From positions 1 to 6,337 of the forward strand of contig CAUBWQ010000056.1 of NCBI GenBank assembly GCA_958439775.1: DNA of 6,337 bases, read 5' to 3'. Shown piece after piece: positions 4,349 through 6,337 of this stretch. This DNA is from an uncultured Collinsella sp. GTDB taxonomy: Bacteria; Actinomycetota; Coriobacteriia; Coriobacteriales; Coriobacteriaceae. Position numbers and translations under genes: made by a program. The notes below the pieces were generated by a model that saw nothing but the letters and a program-made list of their open reading frames with translations, was not told where the DNA came from and made no database searches. Numbering within the stretch: position 1 is the first letter of the stretch; every line of letters starts with the position of its first letter.

Positions 4349-6337
4349 CCGCCTCGCATTTTTCGCTCGACGAGAACGGAAAGGTGCGCCGCGGCGAGGA
4401 GCAGGTGATTAGCGAGAGCAACCGTCGCGGCACTACCTACGGCACATTTATCTCGCTCGCGCTGCTCGATGTCGACAACGACAGCGTCAAGATCACGTAC
4501 AAGGACCGCTACAAGGTCTATACCAACCCGCGCGTGCTTGCCGTGCTGCAGGATGCGCCCTATGTTGAGGATCTGGAGCAGGCATACGGCTATCTGGTGT
4601 TGGGCGGCACGTCATACGGAGAGGAAAAGGGCACGGGGACATCCCAGGGCTATACCATTGGCGCCGAGTTGGGCGTTGCCGTCGAGGTGCAGACCGGTCC
4701 GCCCCTGGTCGCGATGAATGCTTCAGTCGATTTTGCCGCCGAGGGATGCTATGACTACCGGAGCGAGCGCACGGTCAGCGCAAGCGTAAACTATGAGTCG
4801 CATGCCGGCGAGGGTGACAAGGCCGTGCTCTACACGATTCCGATGGTCTATTACGAGTATGAGATCGAAAATGAGGAAACTGGTGGCAAGGGCGTGATGG
4901 CGGCGCCCGTGTCGCTCGGCGCGCAGACCTCGGTCGTTAATGTCGAGGCCTATGACCGCATTGCCAAACAGCACAATATGACGCCGCTCAGCTACTTTTT
5001 GACCAACCGGTCGGGAGAACCCGGAACCTATCAAACGACGCTCAACGGCGAGACTCCCGTTGGGGATTCCTTTGGCCTGGGCAAGCCTGGCGTAACGCGC
5101 GCCTACACGCACGATGGGTTTAACGGCGCCGCCGCGCAGTCGGGGGCGAGCATTGAGCAGACCATCGAAGTCGAGGAGGGCAAGGAGCAGGAGCTCGAGC
5201 TCGGCTTGACGCTGAACGGCAGCGTTGTCATGGGCGCGAAGCTCGCAAAGCACGAGTTGTTTGGCGGCCTGTGCTTTGGTGCCAACGCCGGCTTTACTAC
5301 GGGTAACTCCTCGAGTGAATCGACCGAATACGGCGGCACCGTCGACAACCTGCCCGAGGCCGCGCAGGGCAAGTACGGTTTTGTGTGGCGTCTGGGCGTC
5401 AACGCGGTGGATGACGACAAGTTCGAGGCAGACTCGGGCGACAAGCTCGGCACCAAGGACACCGACCAGTTCTGGATCGTGGGCTATGACGTTAAGGACG
5501 TCGAGATGCCCGACGCGCCGGCCGTGACGGGCTTTACGGCAAACGCCGTCGATTCGACCAGCGTTACGTTTAGCTGGGACGATGTACTCGCAAACAAGAG
5601 TGGCTTTAGCTACGGCGTGGGCATGCTGCAGAGCAATGCGGCGGATGCGGTCGTCAATAGCTGGAAGATTGCCGACAACACGCAGACCTCGCTCAAGTGG
5701 GATGGGCTGCAGCCCAATACGGAGTATCGATTCGCCATCGCCGCCGTTAAGAATGGATCCACGACCGAAACAGGTATTCGCTCGGCAATCATCACGGTCA
5801 AGACCATGCCCGATGGCATGACGATGACCGTGAGCGGACCTGCGGCGGATGCTGCGGAGGGGTCGGATCTTGGATACGACTCTTCGGTTGAGCGCGCGGC
5901 GGGAAGCCACCTGACGCTCTCGGCGATTGGCCATGTGAAGCAACTCGGTGCCGACGATAGCGAAACAGGGCTGGCACCGACCTATATGTGGTACCGCAAG
6001 GGCCGCGGCGAGACAGAGTTTAAGCTCGTGGGTGCCGATGGCAACCTCGCGGCTGGAACGGCCTCAAAGCTCGAGATTGACCTGACCGCAGACGATGACG
6101 GTGCGCAGTATTACTGCCACGTGGGATACAACGACGTGGGCCTCGACACCGGCACGACGCTCGTGAATATCGAGGCCGAGGAGACGGCGCCCACAACGGT
6201 GAACGCCACCCCGATCCGCACGCGCCGCCTGTTCTCACAGGCAAGTGCGGGCGCCAAGAAGTTCCTGGACCATACGCTGGTAAACACCGCCGGCCCAACC
6301 GATTCCGAAGGCTCAAAGGACCCCGAGACTCCTGAGA
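4345..6337 (+). CDS. C-terminal fragment: beta-rich region, FN3 and Ig-like domains (partial)
   Basis: Frame 1 is open from before 4231 to the window end. The first ATG an annotator would use is 4345, overlapping the TGA of the previous frame (ATGA), but protein-like sequence begins earlier (GSVSGSDRYNESFIAVVGKH from 4246). It opens with a last Asp-rich repeat (SLALLDVDNDSVK near 4468). Next comes a region of alternating polar and nonpolar strands (SYGEEKGTGTSQGYTIGAEL; SERTVSASVNYES; VLYTIPMVYYEYEIE), a texture seen in aerolysin-like and other beta pore-formers. FN3 and Ig-like domains follow. No stop or anchor is seen. The pore-former idea rests on texture only, not on a recognised family motif. 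Confidence 0.7.
   Translation, partial: MTASHFSLDENGKVRRGEEQVISESNRRGTTYGTFISLALLDVDNDSVKITYKDRYKVYTNPRVLAVLQDAPYVEDLEQAYGYLVLGGTSYGEEKGTGTSQGYTIGAELGVAVEVQTGPPLVAMNASVDFAAEGCYDYRSERTVSASVNYESHAGEGDKAVLYTIPMVYYEYEIENEETGGKGVMAAPVSLGAQTSVVNVEAYDRIAKQHNMTPLSYFLTNRSGEPGTYQTTLNGETPVGDSFGLGKPGVTRAYTHDGFNGAAAQSGASIEQTIEVEEGKEQELELGLTLNGSVVMGAKLAKHELFGGLCFGANAGFTTGNSSSESTEYGGTVDNLPEAAQGKYGFVWRLGVNAVDDDKFEADSGDKLGTKDTDQFWIVGYDVKDVEMPDAPAVTGFTANAVDSTSVTFSWDDVLANKSGFSYGVGMLQSNAADAVVNSWKIADNTQTSLKWDGLQPNTEYRFAIAAVKNGSTTETGIRSAIITVKTMPDGMTMTVSGPAADAAEGSDLGYDSSVERAAGSHLTLSAIGHVKQLGADDSETGLAPTYMWYRKGRGETEFKLVGADGNLAAGTASKLEIDLTADDDGAQYYCHVGYNDVGLDTGTTLVNIEAEETAPTTVNATPIRTRRLFSQASAGAKKFLDHTLVNTAGPTDSEGSKDPETPE
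5509..5805 (+). other. fibronectin type III domain (coding segment)
   Basis: About 99 residues from PDAPAVTGFTANAVDSTSV to SAIITVKT. FN3 hallmarks are visible: a Pro-rich entry, VTFSWDD as the B strand with its Trp, the LKWDGLQPNTEYRFAIAAV segment with the conserved L-P-T-Y pattern, and a closing SAIITVKT strand. In secreted bacterial proteins FN3 modules act as spacers or binding units. Confidence 0.85.
5818..6174 (+). other. Ig-like domain (coding segment)
   Basis: About 119 residues with an Ig-fold pattern: a B-strand-like HLTLSAIGHV, the C-strand Trp in TYMWYRKG, and the F-strand DDDGAQYYCHVGYNDVG with the classic D-G-Y-C spacing (Cys at 6115-6117). The B strand has Ala/Ile where the partner Cys is usual, so the standard Ig disulfide cannot form. 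Confidence 0.7.

Larger units (their letters stand above)
2463..6337 (+). pseudogene. large secreted FG-GAP/FN3/Ig-like protein, frame broken twice (partial)
   Basis: One gene in three reading frames, running off the window end. Restoring one base near 2680-2683 and one near 4225-4227 gives a continuous protein of about 1290 visible residues. In order: a signal peptide (1-42: RPRIRR n-region, hydrophobic core, AQA cleavage site); a region containing GSVWGAAKFWQN; FG-GAP-like Asp-rich loops DVDGDGVDE (about residue 276), DLDRDFCDD (354), ANLDG (532) and DVDNDS (670); a long Ser/Thr/Gly-rich beta-strand region (about 710-1000); a fibronectin type III domain (about 1017-1115); an Ig-like domain (about 1120-1238) with DDDGAQYYC; then a linker. 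This is the design of a surface or secreted adhesin, propeller or toxin-like protein. No anchor is seen before the window ends. About ten Cys residues lie after the signal peptide, many for a secreted Gram-positive protein. The breaks may be real or sequencing errors; the domains are otherwise intact. Confidence 0.75.

Noticed and set aside
4723..5943. Reverse-strand 406-aa open frame
   Set aside because: It is antisense to the C-terminal part of the secreted protein. It is rich in Arg/Ala/Val/His/Gly, as expected from the complement of a GC-rich gene, and has no recognisable domain.

Overview
The window looks like chromosomal DNA of a gut actinobacterium of the class Coriobacteriia, most likely Collinsella or a close relative. 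This is inferred from the high G+C content, the codon use (GGC, GAC, CTG, CGC), the style of the ABC exporter and flavodoxin-like protein, and the large secreted repeat protein. No marker gene is present to prove it.

Layout, all on the + strand. (1) 2-982: the C-terminal half of a type IV ABC exporter (last membrane helices plus a complete ATPase domain), cut by the window start. (2) 983-1103: a short promoter region with a plausible -35/-10 pair and two small dyads. (3) 1104-1661: a 185-aa flavodoxin-like protein with an FMN-phosphate loop near its N terminus. (4) 1662-2462: about 800 bp without a convincing gene but full of structure. It holds a terminator hairpin nested inside a 30-bp inverted repeat (1704-1832). 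Next comes a very regular array of fifteen 16-bp sites that alternate in orientation with a 62-bp period (1892-2340). Last are three copies of an AAAATGAG-type motif just before the next gene. (5) 2463 to the window end: a very large secreted protein with a signal peptide, FG-GAP-like Asp-rich repeats, a beta-strand-rich region with pore-former-like texture, a fibronectin type III domain and an Ig-like domain. The gene runs off the window.

The secreted-protein gene is not open as given. It is split into three frames by two apparent single-base losses, one in a C run (2680-2683) and one probably in a G run (4225-4227). Adding one C and one G back restores a single reading frame through the rest of the window. 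This is either a pseudogene or a pair of homopolymer sequencing errors.

The exporter, the flavodoxin-like protein and the secreted protein do not form an obvious single pathway. Each seems to be its own transcription unit: there is a 121-bp gap with a promoter between the first two, and a terminator plus array before the third. The most unusual element is the 62-bp alternating array. It is not a CRISPR, and its partners within each hairpin appear to co-vary.
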